Positions 44,600 to 56,806 of a DNA stretch of 64,000 nt are shown in pieces; the first letter of the stretch is position 1; every line of letters starts with the position of its first letter. The stretch lies in contig JAMWFC010000028.1 of NCBI GenBank assembly GCA_027475525.1, positions 124,001 to 188,000 of the forward strand. The letters run 5' to 3'. Source of the DNA: Macrolepiota albuminosa (lineage: Eukaryota; Basidiomycota; Agaricomycetes; Agaricales; Agaricaceae). Both the position numbers and the translations under genes were made by a program. A model generated the notes under the pieces. It worked only from the letters and a program-made list of their open reading frames with translations. It searched no databases and was not told the origin of the DNA.

Positions 44600-45527
44600 T
44601 GATAGGACCCCATACAGGATCAGCACATCCATGGCAGGCTACAGCAACATGGCACTGGCTAGAGATACCTTAGCGCGTGCTAGTTAACCAATTTTGGCAA
44701 TATTTGATGGCCATGCACAGCAAGAAGCAGATCTGATTAATGATAGCGCTGACGGCAGACAGAATGACAACTGACAGATGGCATCAGTCACTGACAACAG
44801 TGCTTGGAAAGAAGACTGACGATCTATGAAAAACTGATGGACAGCTTGGCGTTTGACCTTGGCATCTGACATTGCTTAGCGCCTTGATTTGGCACCTGAC
44901 ACTGCTTAGTATTTTGGACAGACAGAAGGGTGATGGATTGATGGTTTAGCGTTGCAATCTGAGGCCTGGCGTTGCTAAGGGTCTTGGATGGATGGTAAAG
45001 ATCTGAAACCGTTGGAGCTACCTGTATAAAATTTTCTAGTTTACTGCACTTTGGTGATTGTTAGTCACTGGCGATGGTGAACTCCTTGTAGTATAAAAAG
45101 TACTTACCGACTTGTACATACAAATCAGAACAGAGTTTCCTGCTCCCCTTACTCCAGTCTCCCTTACAGTCCAAACCTCATTTACGGTCAGCAACGTCAA
45201 AGTCATCGGCAGTTTCAGACTATCTCTAGCCCTCAACATACTTGCACCTTGCAGCTACGGCAGGCATTAACGACGCTTAGACTTTGCTAAGCTTACCATA
45301 TTCTTGCCACTTACATTGCCGTGTTCACTTACCACTTCTTCCATAGGCACTTTTGCCTTAGCACTTGACACTTGCTGACCCTTTTCCGACTTTACCTTAT
45401 TTACATAGGCATGTTCTCTGGGACCTGCCTGGAACTCCCCTCATCACTTTTAGCACGCCCAACACAAGCTTTTGGTATGGTAACACTATTGCTATATTTG
45501 TTACTGACCAAACTTTGGGCGTTATCA
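44600..45527. mobile_element. Probable solo LTR inserted in element B pol
   Basis: 928 bp beginning TGATAGG and ending CGTTATCA, flanked by GCGC (44596-44599 and 45528-45531). Removing it with one GCGC restores AAG TGG CGC ACA CCA and the RT-RNase H connection. TG..CA ends, a GTATAAAA box near 45095 and lack of coding content fit a solo LTR. A MITE with TGATA ends is the alternative. Confidence 0.7.
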
Positions 45528-47760
45528 GCGCACACCACAAACCTACAATGACATCCAACGGTTTGTTGGCCTTGTCAACTACATATCGAGCTTCTTGCCC
45601 GATGTTACTGCTTATACTAGGCCACTCATAGCCATGACACAGAACAGGTTACCATTCAATTGGAGGCCGCTGCACCAGCAGTGCTTCAAAATGGTCAAAT
45701 GGATCTGTACAAAGACTCTGGTGATTTGACCAATTGACCCTAGATGGGACAAGCCTATTTGGCTCATTTGCAATGCATCTAAGTGCTGTGCACGAGCTAG
45801 AGACTCTAGCTATTCTCGAGGCCCTCCTCAAGTGGGAGGATAAACTGATGGGATACCCCATCCATATCATAACTGATCATCTTTGAAACTCAGGTGAACT
45901 TGTTGCCGCGTTAGCAATGGTGGAGTGACTACATGTAGAGATACCAGTTTGACATCACCTATGTTAAGGGTGAACTCAATAAAGTGGCAGACTGCTTGTC
46001 TTGCTACTTTGAGAGTGATGTAGTTGGGGAGGCTTATGAGCCTCACGCGTATTTGCAGGCAGACTGCCACATAGACCCAGATGGGGAGGATCTACCTCTC
46101 CACCAGTACCAGGAGATCAGGGAACATGTCCTGGATGTACATGTGATGTGCGATGATGAGCAGAGACGAAGTACTCATCTCAGGGAGCAGTGTGAGGAGT
46201 GGAACGTAGCTGCCCAGCTGCTCAAGGAGCATGAAGTCATGGAACCAGCATCACCTGAGGAACCTGAGCACCCTGATAAACCCTTTACTCTGGCTGAGAT
46301 GCTGGAAGGCGAATCACCTTTGTCCCAGCCACCTAGCCTGGGTGACAACAACTTCTGTATAGAAGTGGTGCGGGAGTATAGACATGACTCCCTCTTCACT
46401 GAGATAATCACCAATCCCAATGACCATCCTTGGTTCAGGCAGGGGCCTGACAGACTGATCACGATGAAGAACCATCAAGGAGTGGCAGTAGTCTGCCTTC
46501 CCCATATGCAAACTATTGTGACACAAGTACTGGACCAGGCCCATGCACTGGTGGGGCACTTTGGTGCTGCATGGATGTTGGGATACATCCGTAGATGGTA
46601 CTGGTGGCCATGCATGGCCCAGGAGGTTACCAAGTTCTGTGCATCATGCACAGCATGTCAGAGGGCAAAGCTGCCCCCTGGATCTTCTGCAGGGAAGCTG
46701 CACCAGCTATCCATGCTGGTGAAGCCTTGAGATTCCATTGGAATGGACTTTATAGGTCTCTTTCCCAAGTCTAGAGGATTTGACTACCTCTGAGTGGTGA
46801 TATGTCATATAACAAGCATAGTGCACCTTATACCAGTGCGTACAACACTGACAGCTAAGGAGCTGTTGTGGATCTACCTTAGGGAGATTGTTAGGCTGCA
46901 TGGGCTGCCTAGTATCATTGTGAGCGACTGTGACTCAAAATTCACATCGCAATGGTGGAGGGAACTCCACAAGCTGTTAGGAGCTAGGCTCCTCATGTTA
47001 ACTTCCTTCCATCCTCAAACAGATGGGCAGACTGAGCAGGCCAACCGCATTATAGGCCAGATCCTGAGGGCAGTTATTCACCCTGATCAACGAGATTGGA
47101 TGGACTGGTGTCTACTCACTGAGTTTGCAATTAACGCAAGTATTTCCAAGACGACAGGGTATGCACTCTTTGACTTGCCCTCCATGCTGCACAAAATTCG
47201 TGCAGATGTGGTAGCCCACCAAGGCATAGTCAAGTTTGCCAGGCAGGCCCTGGAGAATATTGCAGCAGTGCATGACACCATCATTAAGACACAAGTCTTT
47301 CAGGCAAAAAATGCCAATCACAATAGATGAACAGATCCGCCAATATCAGTGGAAGCATTGGTTTACCTGTCAACACATAACCTGAGGCTTCCCAAGGGAC
47401 AGGCAAGTAAACTTTGCCCAAAATGGGTAGGCCCATATCACATGCTAGATGCAAAGCCGAGTACCTCCAACTATGTGCTGGAGCTGCCACAGGCATTACA
47501 GGAATGACTAATTGTTTCAAAGTTTCATGTGTTGCTGTTGCAACCATATAGTGCATCTGACAATGTGTTGTTCCCAAACAGGGTGACCCTGGGCCCCTAT
47601 GACTTTGGGGCATGAGAAGATGATGAATGGTTTGTCAAGTGCATCATAGGGCACTGGTGGACTGAGTGGAATATGCTCAAGTTTGAGGTACAATGGTCTC
47701 TCAGAGACACAACCATGGGAGCTATACTCTCATTGCTCTAAGCTGGCAGCACTTGACCAT
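45528..47760 (+). pseudogene. Element B RNase H and integrase
   Basis: RT thumb and RNase H: YNDIQRFVGLVNYISSFLPD, LPFNWRPLHQQCFKM, WWSDYM-(stop)-RYQFDITYVKGELNKVADCLS. Integrase zinc region: HALVGHFGAAWMLGYI, CASCTACQRAK. Core: DSIGMDFIG, SIIVSDCDSKFTSQW and the Glu of TEQANRIIGQIL. Degraded EDDEWFVKCIIGHWW toward 47650 could be a chromodomain remnant. Stops at 46728, 46791, 47328 and 47505 are all TGA, at positions where Trp or Arg is expected. Confidence 0.75.
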
Positions 47761-47924
47761 TATTTGGAGTTGAAGGGCATTAAGCACCCACATCAGTTAG
47801 ATAAGCATGCTGGCACTTAATTTGATCAGCAGTGCCAATTGTGGCTTGGCTGAGTTGGTCAGCAACTGTGGCTGAGACACGTCTTAAACTTCGAAATTTC
47901 TTTTTTCCCTTTCTTTTCTCAACC

Positions 47925-50900
47925 ATGGACAACATGCCCGTGGACAGCAGTGAGCAGCGGCAGTTTGAGTCTTCACTGTTGGTCTTACCATCAGCTGGAG
48001 GGGGGGGGCAGATGGCTTCCCTACTTATCCAAAATGTGCCCCAGTGGGAACAATCACAACAGGCTGTGGGCTTCCCACAGCAGCAGCAACAACCAGCGGC
48101 AGGCTACCTGCCACAGCAGCCAGTAATTAGTGGCTATCTGCCACAACAACTCATGCAGGGCAACATTATGCCCCAGAATGCACCCATAGGCGATTTTCTG
48201 CCTTGTCAGACAGCACAGAGCGCTTATGTGCCACATTAAGCTGAGGGCCAATCCCAACAGGCCCAGTATGGGGGGCTATTTAGTCCCCAAGCAACGTCAA
48301 GATGGGGGCAGCTTGCCTCTATACTGGTGAGAGGGCCAATGGGGGCACATCCTTTGCCCCAGTTTATAGCCCTGGCACACTATCCTGGTGTGCCAGCAAT
48401 GATGCTGTACCTCCTGGCTTGGATGGGGGCTTGGGGCATGATGCCCCAGTATGGTCCCGCATATAAGGCACCTACTGAGGGAGGAAAATTGACCTCCCAG
48501 TCAGCCACAGTACTGGCCAACAGTCTAGAGAGATGCAGATTATCTCTGATGCTGGCAACAACAGCATCTGAGAGCATAGAAGCTCTCAATACAGAACAAA
48601 GCAGCAAGTCTCTGGCCAAAGCGCTGATGGGGAGCCTGGCCAGGCTCTCCTTGTTACAGCAGCTGGAGATGCCGCACCAACTCAAGCCCAGCTTGGAAGA
48701 ACAGTCACGTCCTTGGTGTGGCAAAGAAAAAGCATGGGCTGTCAAGCCCAGTCTCAACCAGGACTTAGTCCTGGCTACTCTCCTCCAACACCTGGAGGAC
48801 AATGGGTACGATGTACCTGCAGACTCGTTGCTCCTCCACAATGTGGAGGCTGTCATCCTCATTAATCAGATGATGGATGATATAGATCACATGCACGCTC
48901 AGCGCAAAACTGATTTCCTTGCCCTATTGGCTGCTCATAAGCGGCAGACTACACCCCCAAGTCAGGACACTAACTCTAGCAAAAGGGCGCATCGGCAAGG
49001 AGTGGAGGATGCACCCTCCTGCTTGACTCAGTTGAGCGTCGCCATTCCTGGCTGGGAGGCCAGTCTAGGACAGGACATCCTCTCCTATGACAATGTCTCT
49101 GCTCCAGCTGCCCCCTGGCTGATTCAGTGCCTTGCTAGTGGTGCATCTGAGGTCACATCTTTGCGACTATTATCTGTGGTATCCACTGTGCACTCTGAGG
49201 AGCAGAGTTTCTGGGGCGTCAGTACATGTCCCACTGAGGCTAAAGCCTCACAACCCTGAAAGGATCATCAGGATAAGCACCTGGAAGGGTACACATATAT
49301 TAACATGCACTTCTCCGAGGATGCCCTGAAGGGGGCCCCAGGGGCTAACATCCCCTTTTTACCCACAGTACTAGTAGAGGGCCCTCTAGCCCAATACCCC
49401 CAGTGCATGTGGACAATAGACCCACGTTCAGAGAATGCTGTGCCAGAGAGGCTGCCATTCCCACCCTCTGATGATGAATGATATGAGGAGCCTGAAGAGG
49501 CTTACATGGAATCCCCAGTGCTATACGAGACTGCAGCACAATGTATGGCATGTGAGCAGTGCAACAGTAATTGATGGGCCAAGATGGACCATCAGGTGCA
49601 AGATAGTGCCAAACAAGGAGCTGCCCTCCTCAAAGATGAGACTGGGCACATTTCTGATGCGCTTGGTGTTGTGATCTATTGTGATCACACTATTGAGTGC
49701 CAGAACTCATTCTTCGGTGCAGAGTTGTCTCCCCAATTTTACTGGTCACCAGTGACCAACACTATCTTTGTCGGGCAAGAAGCCCATGCAGCCAGAGCCT
49801 TCGAGGCCAACAAAGAAGGCAATGCCACACATATGCCCCACAACAGTAAGGTGTACCAAGTTGCACCTCGTGGATTCCTCCACAGTCCTTGAGAGCTCCG
49901 CAGGCTCTATGCACTGGTGAACAACCAGTTTACACTAATTTGTCAGCATCAGTTGGGCTACCTCCTGCTCAACAAATTCAAATGGGTGACTATGAATTGT
50001 CACACTACAGCCTGAGACAGAGTAATGTCTCAACTACTCGATGAGGTTCCATACAAGACCATTGCAGTACCTTTTGTGAGTTTGGAGGAGCAGGAGAAAG
50101 TTCTGCAGATGATTGCTCCTTCACGGATTTACTGCCGCAAGGAAAGTGGGAGGCTGGCCTTTGTCGGCCTGACCCCCCCTGATCCAAAGCAACCCTTTGC
50201 TTTGGACTACCTGGGCTCATATGCCCTTCTTTATGGGCATCCTGGGACGTCCAACATGTAGACCAGTCTAGCCATGGACCATGCCATGCACATGGGTTTG
50301 CGCTTGTACGTGCTATCTGCACAAGCCGCCTGTCCAAGTCCATGGTGCACAAGCACCTGGCTTATGTCTTTGCACAGCCAGGCCTCTATAAAGAGGCCAT
50401 TGCCAAAAACAAGGTGGCTACAGGGCAACCCTTTGTGCCCCTTCCTGCCAAGGACCTGAACTTTGAGGCTTGGGCTGTGGACATCCCAGAAGCATCAGCT
50501 TCTGTCTTGACTACTTCAGACATGTTACACGTCCATCTTCACAATCAAATCCCAGTCAGCTGGGCTGACCATGTGTACACCTATGAGGTCACCTATTTGG
50601 CCCACATCTTCTTTGGCAACAACTAGCTCTATAACAAGACAGCCACCATTGACAACAAGAGGCTGCAATGCCTTGATCACTGCAGGACACCTCAGTCCCT
50701 TGCTCAGTGGAATGGGTGGCATGAGGCCACTATTAGTGATTGTCAATGCCTGATGCTTCAGCAGCAGGAGAGTTGTTGTGTGTTTGACAAAGCGTTCACC
50801 AAGGGAATGTATCTCCTCATCAGGCAAGATATTCACATCTGAGAAATCTGGATGCACCAGTACCTATCCGACAATGGGGATCTACCTGATCTCCAACTAC

Positions 50901-51115
50901 CTACTCCGGGGCTGACTTTTGACTCCACCATTATGCTGTCCCCGCTATGGGACTATAACAATTTCCTGCTGCTGGCAGGGCCATTGGGCACCTCTCACAA
51001 GTCCGCACCTGAGGATGAACTCCTTGACTACGATATGGATGACGCAACTGCCAATCCATTCTGGGAGCCCAGGAATTCTCCAATTGCCTCTGTCCCTGAC
51101 TTACCAACAGCCTGA
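47925..51115 (+). pseudogene. Very long extra ORF downstream of pol in element B
   Basis: One continuous reading text of about 1060 codons, from ATG 47925 to TGA at 51113. The first part stays in one frame to about 50261 (stops at 48237 TAA, 49257 TGA, 49479 TGA, 49890 TGA and a few more). It then moves to another frame near 50300 and runs to the end. The N-terminus is Gln/Pro-rich with GYLPQQ-type repeats, followed by a helical middle (SLAKALMGSLARLSLLQQL) and a C-terminal part with QPFALDYLGSYALLYGHPG and FWEPRNSPIASVPDLP. No transmembrane or signal segment is obvious, so it is not a convincing env. It sits just before the polypurine tract, so it travelled with the element. Function unknown. 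Confidence 0.6.
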
Positions 51116-51149
51116 CCATTGTGGTGCTTTGAGACCATAGTTCAGTCTG

Positions 51150-51180
51150 ATTGGGGTGTGTGTAGCATAGTCTGCTATGG
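51150..51180 (+). repeat. Polypurine tract and truncated 3' LTR of element B
   Basis: GATTGGGGTG is followed by TGTAGCATAGTCTGCTATG, identical to the start of the 5' LTR at 38137. Similarity stops at about 51180. Confidence 0.7.
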
Positions 51181-51297
51181 TTATTTATAATTATTGATAA
51201 TTATTTATTTTATTTTTTTCTTACTTTTTACACTTTTACTAATTTCTCGTACATCAACATATAATACAATATATTGGATTTTGATAAATTATGCAAG

Positions 51298-51930
51298 TTA
51301 CCTGGACAATATGTAAGGCTTGATAAACGGTATGTATGAAGCCGACTTACATACACAATACGACCGGACTAAATATGTCACTCTTGTGCAAGGTCTGTAA
51401 TGTGCCCACACTAATATAATCAGTCTATGAATAAATACAATATTAGACGTAAGACTCACAATTTCTCTTGACATGTTGTTGAACATATGATGTTGAGTCA
51501 ATTGAATAGGAACAATGTGATTGACTGTAATACAGCAAGCTGTCCAGCTGTATGAAGCACCCAAAACCAAATAAGTAAACACTTCGTCTAATTGCTGCTT
51601 GTTGTCACCTGGATGTACGTGAAAAGCAGTGATTAGTTGTTTATTCCAATCAAATCCCTTTATTGTGAGATGTCTAGCATTCCGGTCTCTATAAGTATAA
51701 GAACTGGTATAAATATAAAAGTTTGTCATCATAAAATTGCCTTTTAACGCTAAAGCGTACATGAAAACTCACCAGAACACTAGATCGACTATGCTAGCAC
51801 GTGTCAGGATGTCAAAGTACTACTTGGTAACTGTAGCCAATCCAATATCCACCATTTCCCTCATCCGACTGCTGTGCAACAATATGGCAGACATGTGCGG
51901 GTGCCAGCACTGAATACTATCGAATGGTAG
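51298..51930 (-). repeat. Inverted gene-fragment copy, left
   Basis: On the minus strand, VLAPAHVCHIVAQQSDEGNGGY (about 51925-51855), then a GTGAGT donor and an exon SSYTYRDRNARHLTIKGFDWN, FHVHPGDNKQQLDEVFTYL, YSWTACCITV. The same protein text, diverged, occurs on the plus strand at 53930-54490. Family unknown. Confidence 0.55.
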
Positions 51931-53929
51931 TGCAGTCATTGGGTTATATGTTTAGAATAATAAGTGCACACGTATGCAGAGGAATAATGACAGGAAACAT
52001 CTACATAGTGCAAATGTCGTGTGAGTGAGAAATTTACCATTAAAGATGTACTTTATTGATAACTCAATAACTTGGCTGTCTTATCATATAGTGTATCGTA
52101 GTTCGTCGCATCATTGTTTGAGTAACACAAGACGTTTTTCATAGAGGCTCACGCAAAATAATTTTGTTTCAACCAGCATAATTCCAAAAGTCGGACAGAT
52201 TGAATATCTCCTCACACTGTATTGATTGAGGGGGGGAGGGGGGGTTATTTTATTTTTATTTTTATTTTTTTTCCTTTTACCCACCGTATTATTCCGATCT
52301 GGATAGAACAATAAGTAACAAGTGGATCTACAGGGATGGTGTTTGCCTCTGGCAGCTGTCTATTGAGAAAGTATACGACATCATAGGATGTCAGCCAGTC
52401 TATTCAAGTAAGATAACACATTTTCCAGAATGTACAATAGCATCTCCTATTAGGAAGCTAGGTGCAAGATGTCCGGTATAAGAAACCTACAGAAAGTAAA
52501 CAGACAACAGGAGGAGCAACATATGAAAGGCATAGAAAAAATGGTAAGAACATAAAGAGAGCAGAATAAAGTAATAGGATTATGTACATTCATTATGTTA
52601 CAAACAACACAATATTCATATATAATGTCAAATATATATGCATCGCATAATGTATACTATATATTTGTACCGTTAATAATCTGTTGTCTAGATCTTTAGG
52701 AGATGGCATACCACCAGATAAATCTATAGGTTTACTGTAACTTTCCTATCAATCAGCCGACTGAATGATGATGTATAGACTCACGTGTAATAAGTCGTCA
52801 GGTTATTTATTCGGTAAGCATGAGTTTGGACACATGATGTCCACTGTAGGTTTACATGACCAATTTTGCAATGGTCCACGTTACCTGTGTTTGTATATAT
52901 TATGTAATCATTTGGTGGGACGATCAGTTTAATTACAATTATTTATTTATTGTGTCATGATTTTTAATAATTATTGAATTATAAAAAGACTAAATAATAA
53001 AATTGAATAACAAATTCATAAACATGACTCTGTATTATGTAACTGTTAGGTTGAATGATTGTTCAGAGAGTATGTAACAAGCACATATTTATACATTTAC
53101 TCGTTGTCATGCCACTTTGTACAATGCTATCCAACAAGAAAAACCGGTTTTTACTTTTAAAAGCAGGAAAAACAAATTTTTATTCTTTTTTTTTTTAAAA
53201 AAAAAAAGAAAGATAAAAGGTACAAATTTACGGTAACTTGAAACGACTCGTTATATGTGTATATTTGATGTTATATATTATTATTTTGTTTCTTATATAT
53301 TAAAATATGTACATAATTCTTCAACTCTTCTTCTCCTGAGGTGCTCTCCACCTTTTTATGCTTTTCAGTCTGTTGTTTTCTTTCAGTAGTTTCTTATACC
53401 TGCTATAATACATCTAGCTTTCTCTTGCAAAATGCTATTGGACGCTCTGAAAAATGCATTATCACCACTGCTTGGTTGTACTTGTACTTGCATTCTATGT
53501 TGCTGTGGACTTGCTTAACAGACATCTGATAGAAGCAAATACCGTCACTGTATATCAAATTGTTATTTATTACTCACTCATGGCTAGAACGCTCTGATGG
53601 GTAAAATTATATCAAGTAATACAGTACAGAAAGCACGTCCGTCTGCTCAATCTATGGATTTACGTGAGTCAAAACAAAACGTTTATGCACAAACATCTAT
53701 GGAAAATACGACACGTTACTTATACACCAATAGGATGACCTACAATACACGAAAGTAATAAACAGACCAATATGTTGAGTTATTGTTAAAACATATAATT
53801 AGTGTGAACTCATTTACATGACAAATATACGCTGTCAATGTGTCTTCTCAATATATTTTCATATACGTTTACATTTGTTGTTTCACTCACATAACATCAT
53901 GTCCACACTTCCCATCACTAATATCTAGT
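51931..53929. other. AT-rich gene-free interval
   Basis: Long A/T tracts (for example 53180-53210) and a G-rich run near 52230. The block CCACGTTACCTG..TTTGGTGGGAC (about 52877-52922) has a relative near 54771-54833. No ORF with recognisable content. The spacer between the two inverted gene fragments. Confidence 0.4.
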
Positions 53930-54490
53930 GTTGGTGCCCCCGCACTTCTGCCACATCATCAAGCGGCAGATGGATGAGGAAACTAGTGGACATTGCTTTG
54001 TCTACAGTATCCAGTTGGTACTTCGATATATTGACGTGGGCGAACGTTACTGATCTAGTGTTCTGGTGAGTTTTTATGAGCATTTTAGCGTGTCGGCAAT
54101 TTTCTAATGTCGAATTTATATATTACTGACAGCTCTTATGCTTATAGAGACCGTAACACGCGACATCTTATGTTGAAGGGATTCGACCGAGAATATTGTC
54201 TTGTTGCGGCTTTTCACCTATACCTGAGCGATGAAGAGCAACAATTAGACAAAGCATACACTTATTTGTATTCTGGTGAATTGTACAGCTGGACAGCTCA
54301 GGACATAACAGTAACATACATCATTCTGGCTAACGTAACTCATCATCACGTTCTCAACACCACTTTGAGAGAAATTGTAAGTATTTCATCTTCCGGTATT
54401 TCATTGTTTAATTTTATTAGTGCGGGCACATTACAGAGCTCACATGAGCGTAACATATGTATTCGGTCTGTATTTTCTATGTAAGTGAGT
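53930..54490 (+). repeat. Inverted gene-fragment copy, right
   Basis: Plus-strand counterpart of 51298-51930: VLVPPHFCHIIKRQMDEETSGH, then a GTGAGT-type donor at about 54065 and SSYAYRDRNTRHLMLKGFDREY, FHLYLSDEEQQLDKAYTYL, YSWTAQDITVTYI. Both copies have stops in the upstream exon. They form a 0.6-kb inverted repeat with a 2-kb spacer. Confidence 0.55.
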
Positions 54491-54659
54491 TTAATTTTAA
54501 TGTGTACTGAGCCTTATAAATTTCACAGATAATTTGCATATGTTATTGTAGTATCAAATCATTGTATGTTTACATCTTATTGTAGTAAATACGCATTGTA
54601 TTCATCTATCGACATACATGTATCTCTATTATATTTAAAACAAGAACTATTTAAAATAA

Positions 54660-55085
54660 CAATAAAATAAATAAATAATAAATGTTATATAAGTGTTTGG
54701 TTGGACGGCCTGTTCACTTATTATTTGGTCTGGGCACATGATACCATGTCGTGGTCTTTCTGCCATTCCACATGTCCAATTCTACGTTACCTGAATTTTA
54801 CATATAATCATATAATACATAAGTGTTTGGTGGGACAATTGATTTACTTATATTTAATTAATTAATTATTTATTTATTTTACTATTGTTTGCTATTTATT
54901 AATTTATAAATTAATTAAATAATAAACCAATTTTAATACACACAAATACATATTATATCAGCATTTGAATGCACGACCAACTGGCCTTTTACCAGTTAAA
55001 CAACAATAAAATAAAATAAATAAATAAATAACAAAAATACTTAAATAAACTGGTCATTCCACCGAATGCTTATATAACATGCATC
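54660..55085. repeat. Foldback AT-rich repeats sharing a TTTGGTGGGAC-type motif
   Basis: ATAAGTGTTTGGTTGGAC (54695) and ATAAGTGTTTGGTGGGAC (54819) in plus orientation face a reverse-complement relative at about 55049-55075. AT-rich ATTTATT blocks flank both, allowing a large hairpin. A related block lies at 52912. Possibly ends of a non-autonomous DNA element. Confidence 0.5.
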
Positions 55086-55153
55086 TTTGTTCGCTTGATA
55101 AGTATACTGAGGAGCGTCTTTATGGACTACTTAATTCTTAGATAGCTATAGTT

Positions 55154-55267
55154 AATAAAAATACAGCATAGATAAAAATAAACGAATATTCAATAAAAAT
55201 ACAGCATAGATAAAAATAAACAAATATTCAATAAAAATACAGCATAGATAAAAATAAACAAATATTC
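55154..55267. repeat. Minisatellite, 38 bp x 3
   Basis: Three head-to-tail copies of a 38-bp A-rich unit starting AATAAAAATACAGCATAG. The only difference is one G/A in the first copy. Confidence 0.95.
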
Positions 55268-55389
55268 ATTATGGGTGCGTTTAACATATTATGTCAGCAT
55301 TTGGGTGTACGACTGCCAATGATTTTTTAATATCATATGACCTTGTATCGTCCAAATTCATGTGAACTATCCTGATTTTGCAAGGGATT

Positions 55390-55543
55390 GTTTGAACAAT
55401 ATGACCTATAGCCTTAAATACACAGACTTGATTCAAACTAAACAACTCCCCATCAGTAATATACAAGTTTGAACAATATGACCTATAGCCTTAAATACAC
55501 AGACTTGATTCAAACTAAACAACTCCCCATCAGTAATATACAA
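55390..55543. repeat. 77-bp duplication 14
   Basis: 55390-55466 equals 55467-55543 exactly, just downstream of the Helitron C-terminal ORF. Confidence 0.97.
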
Positions 55544-56458
55544 TCATGCCACTCTAACGTATAACACTATTGTTGCTTTACTACCTCTACATACTTGTAT
55601 ATCCAACATATCTAGACTGCCTTCTTCAACAATCAACCTTCTACCAGTAATTAAACTGTTATGAAACCACACTCTCAAGGACAAATTCACGTACTGACAA
55701 GTAAAATGATTGTTTGTGAAATATATGATACCTTTTAGGATATATTGCCTGTCTCCCGACCTATAAACTGGCACATCAATGTATCTATTGCTTGATATGT
55801 CGATTGACGCCACATCGAAAGACAATATTGGTGCTGTGTATACTGTTCTCATTATTCTAACTAATTCAGACACGCATGTTCTGCACTGAGATTCGGTAAG
55901 AAATTCCATGCTTCTTAGGAAATGTTGTATTGACGGTTGTGAATTATCTAGTATGGCAATCGGACACAAATTTGATATAACAGCTCTTCTGTTAACTGCA
56001 TGACCACGTGGACAGTGCATGTATGATGTGTATACATTTTGCCTGTATGTAAGTAACTCTTCAATCATAGCATGAACACTCGTTAGTTTACAATACAAAA
56101 AATTTCTTGGATTGCGATTGTTCATACAATTTCTCAAATCCTCCCTTGCATCCTCCAGCGTGATTTTACTTTTGTGCGTTAATAAGAATCTGCTCTCCAT
56201 GCTTTGCATAATTGATGTCCCAAATGATCGGAAATTCATCGACCATAGTGACATGTCTTCTTGCCACAGATTGTACAATATAGTTATCACCACATCATAT
56301 GTGCAACTGTTGGCATTCCAATTAGTTCCAACCAGTCTTCCACATCTGTCTACATTTAATTCCTGTTCACTGCTTATAATATGTTTCAAAATTTTCAAAT
56401 TGGGCAAACTATTGTCGTGGTTTTGGTTTGTTTTGCTGGATATTGGTTGAGTATGCAC
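55544..56458 (-). pseudogene. C19-like cysteine protease domain at the Helitron C-terminus
   Basis: NWNANSCTYDVVITILYNLW carries a candidate nucleophile Cys in an NSCxYD context. A CPRGH-type cysteine/His stretch follows, with a CRTC pair in between. The end reads DRQYILKGIIYFTNNHFTCQYV then RVWFHNSLITG, whose His-containing HFT strand and following WFH loop resemble the C-terminal His region of ubiquitin-specific (C19) peptidases. In Agaricomycete Helitrons I recall an equivalent WSCAYD module after the helicase. It is 304 codons and uninterrupted, the best preserved part of the element. It might process the polyprotein or remove ubiquitin from host factors; both are inference. Confidence 0.6.
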
Positions 56459-56806
56459 TATGGGCTGAGTTCCCTTAGCTGGAATAAATCTGCTTTTAGG
56501 GGACTGCAGTAGCTTAATAGGTTTATCTTCACTAGCAAACTGCTATTTGATATCCAGAAATGATGCGTCATCGTAAGGGTCCTTGTCACTCTGTAAGGCC
56601 GTATGAAGGTTAGGGGGCATGTAACCTTTTTGTTTGCATTGTCTAAATGAATAGATTAGATCGGCTCATCTAGGTGAATCAACGAAATCTTTAGGAAGCT
56701 GGTTCATATATCTGACTTTGGTTATTTCATCAAGCAGTTCCAAATTACAAAATTCCCTGTGCAATGCCCCACTCACTTTGCCTTGTATTTTGTTCACATC
56801 AAATCC

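Larger units (their letters stand above)
38137..51180 (+). mobile_element. Old Ty3/Gypsy element (element B), heavily interrupted
   Basis: Begins with TGTAGCATAGTCTGCTATG at 38137. The same sequence recurs at 51162 straight after a purine-rich GATTGGGGTG, which acts as a polypurine tract. Between them come gag, a CCHC knuckle, protease, RT, RNase H, integrase and then a very long extra ORF. Several insertions (at 40463, about 41925 and 44600) break it. Removing the two with clear target duplications rejoins the protein frame exactly. Numerous TGA/TAG codons stand where Trp, Arg or Gln are expected. The 3' LTR is cut after about 19 bp by the AT-rich DNA that follows. Confidence 0.8.

Noticed and set aside
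47925..51115. Retroviral envelope gene
   Set aside because: Position fits, but there is no signal peptide, fusion peptide or transmembrane segment that I can see.
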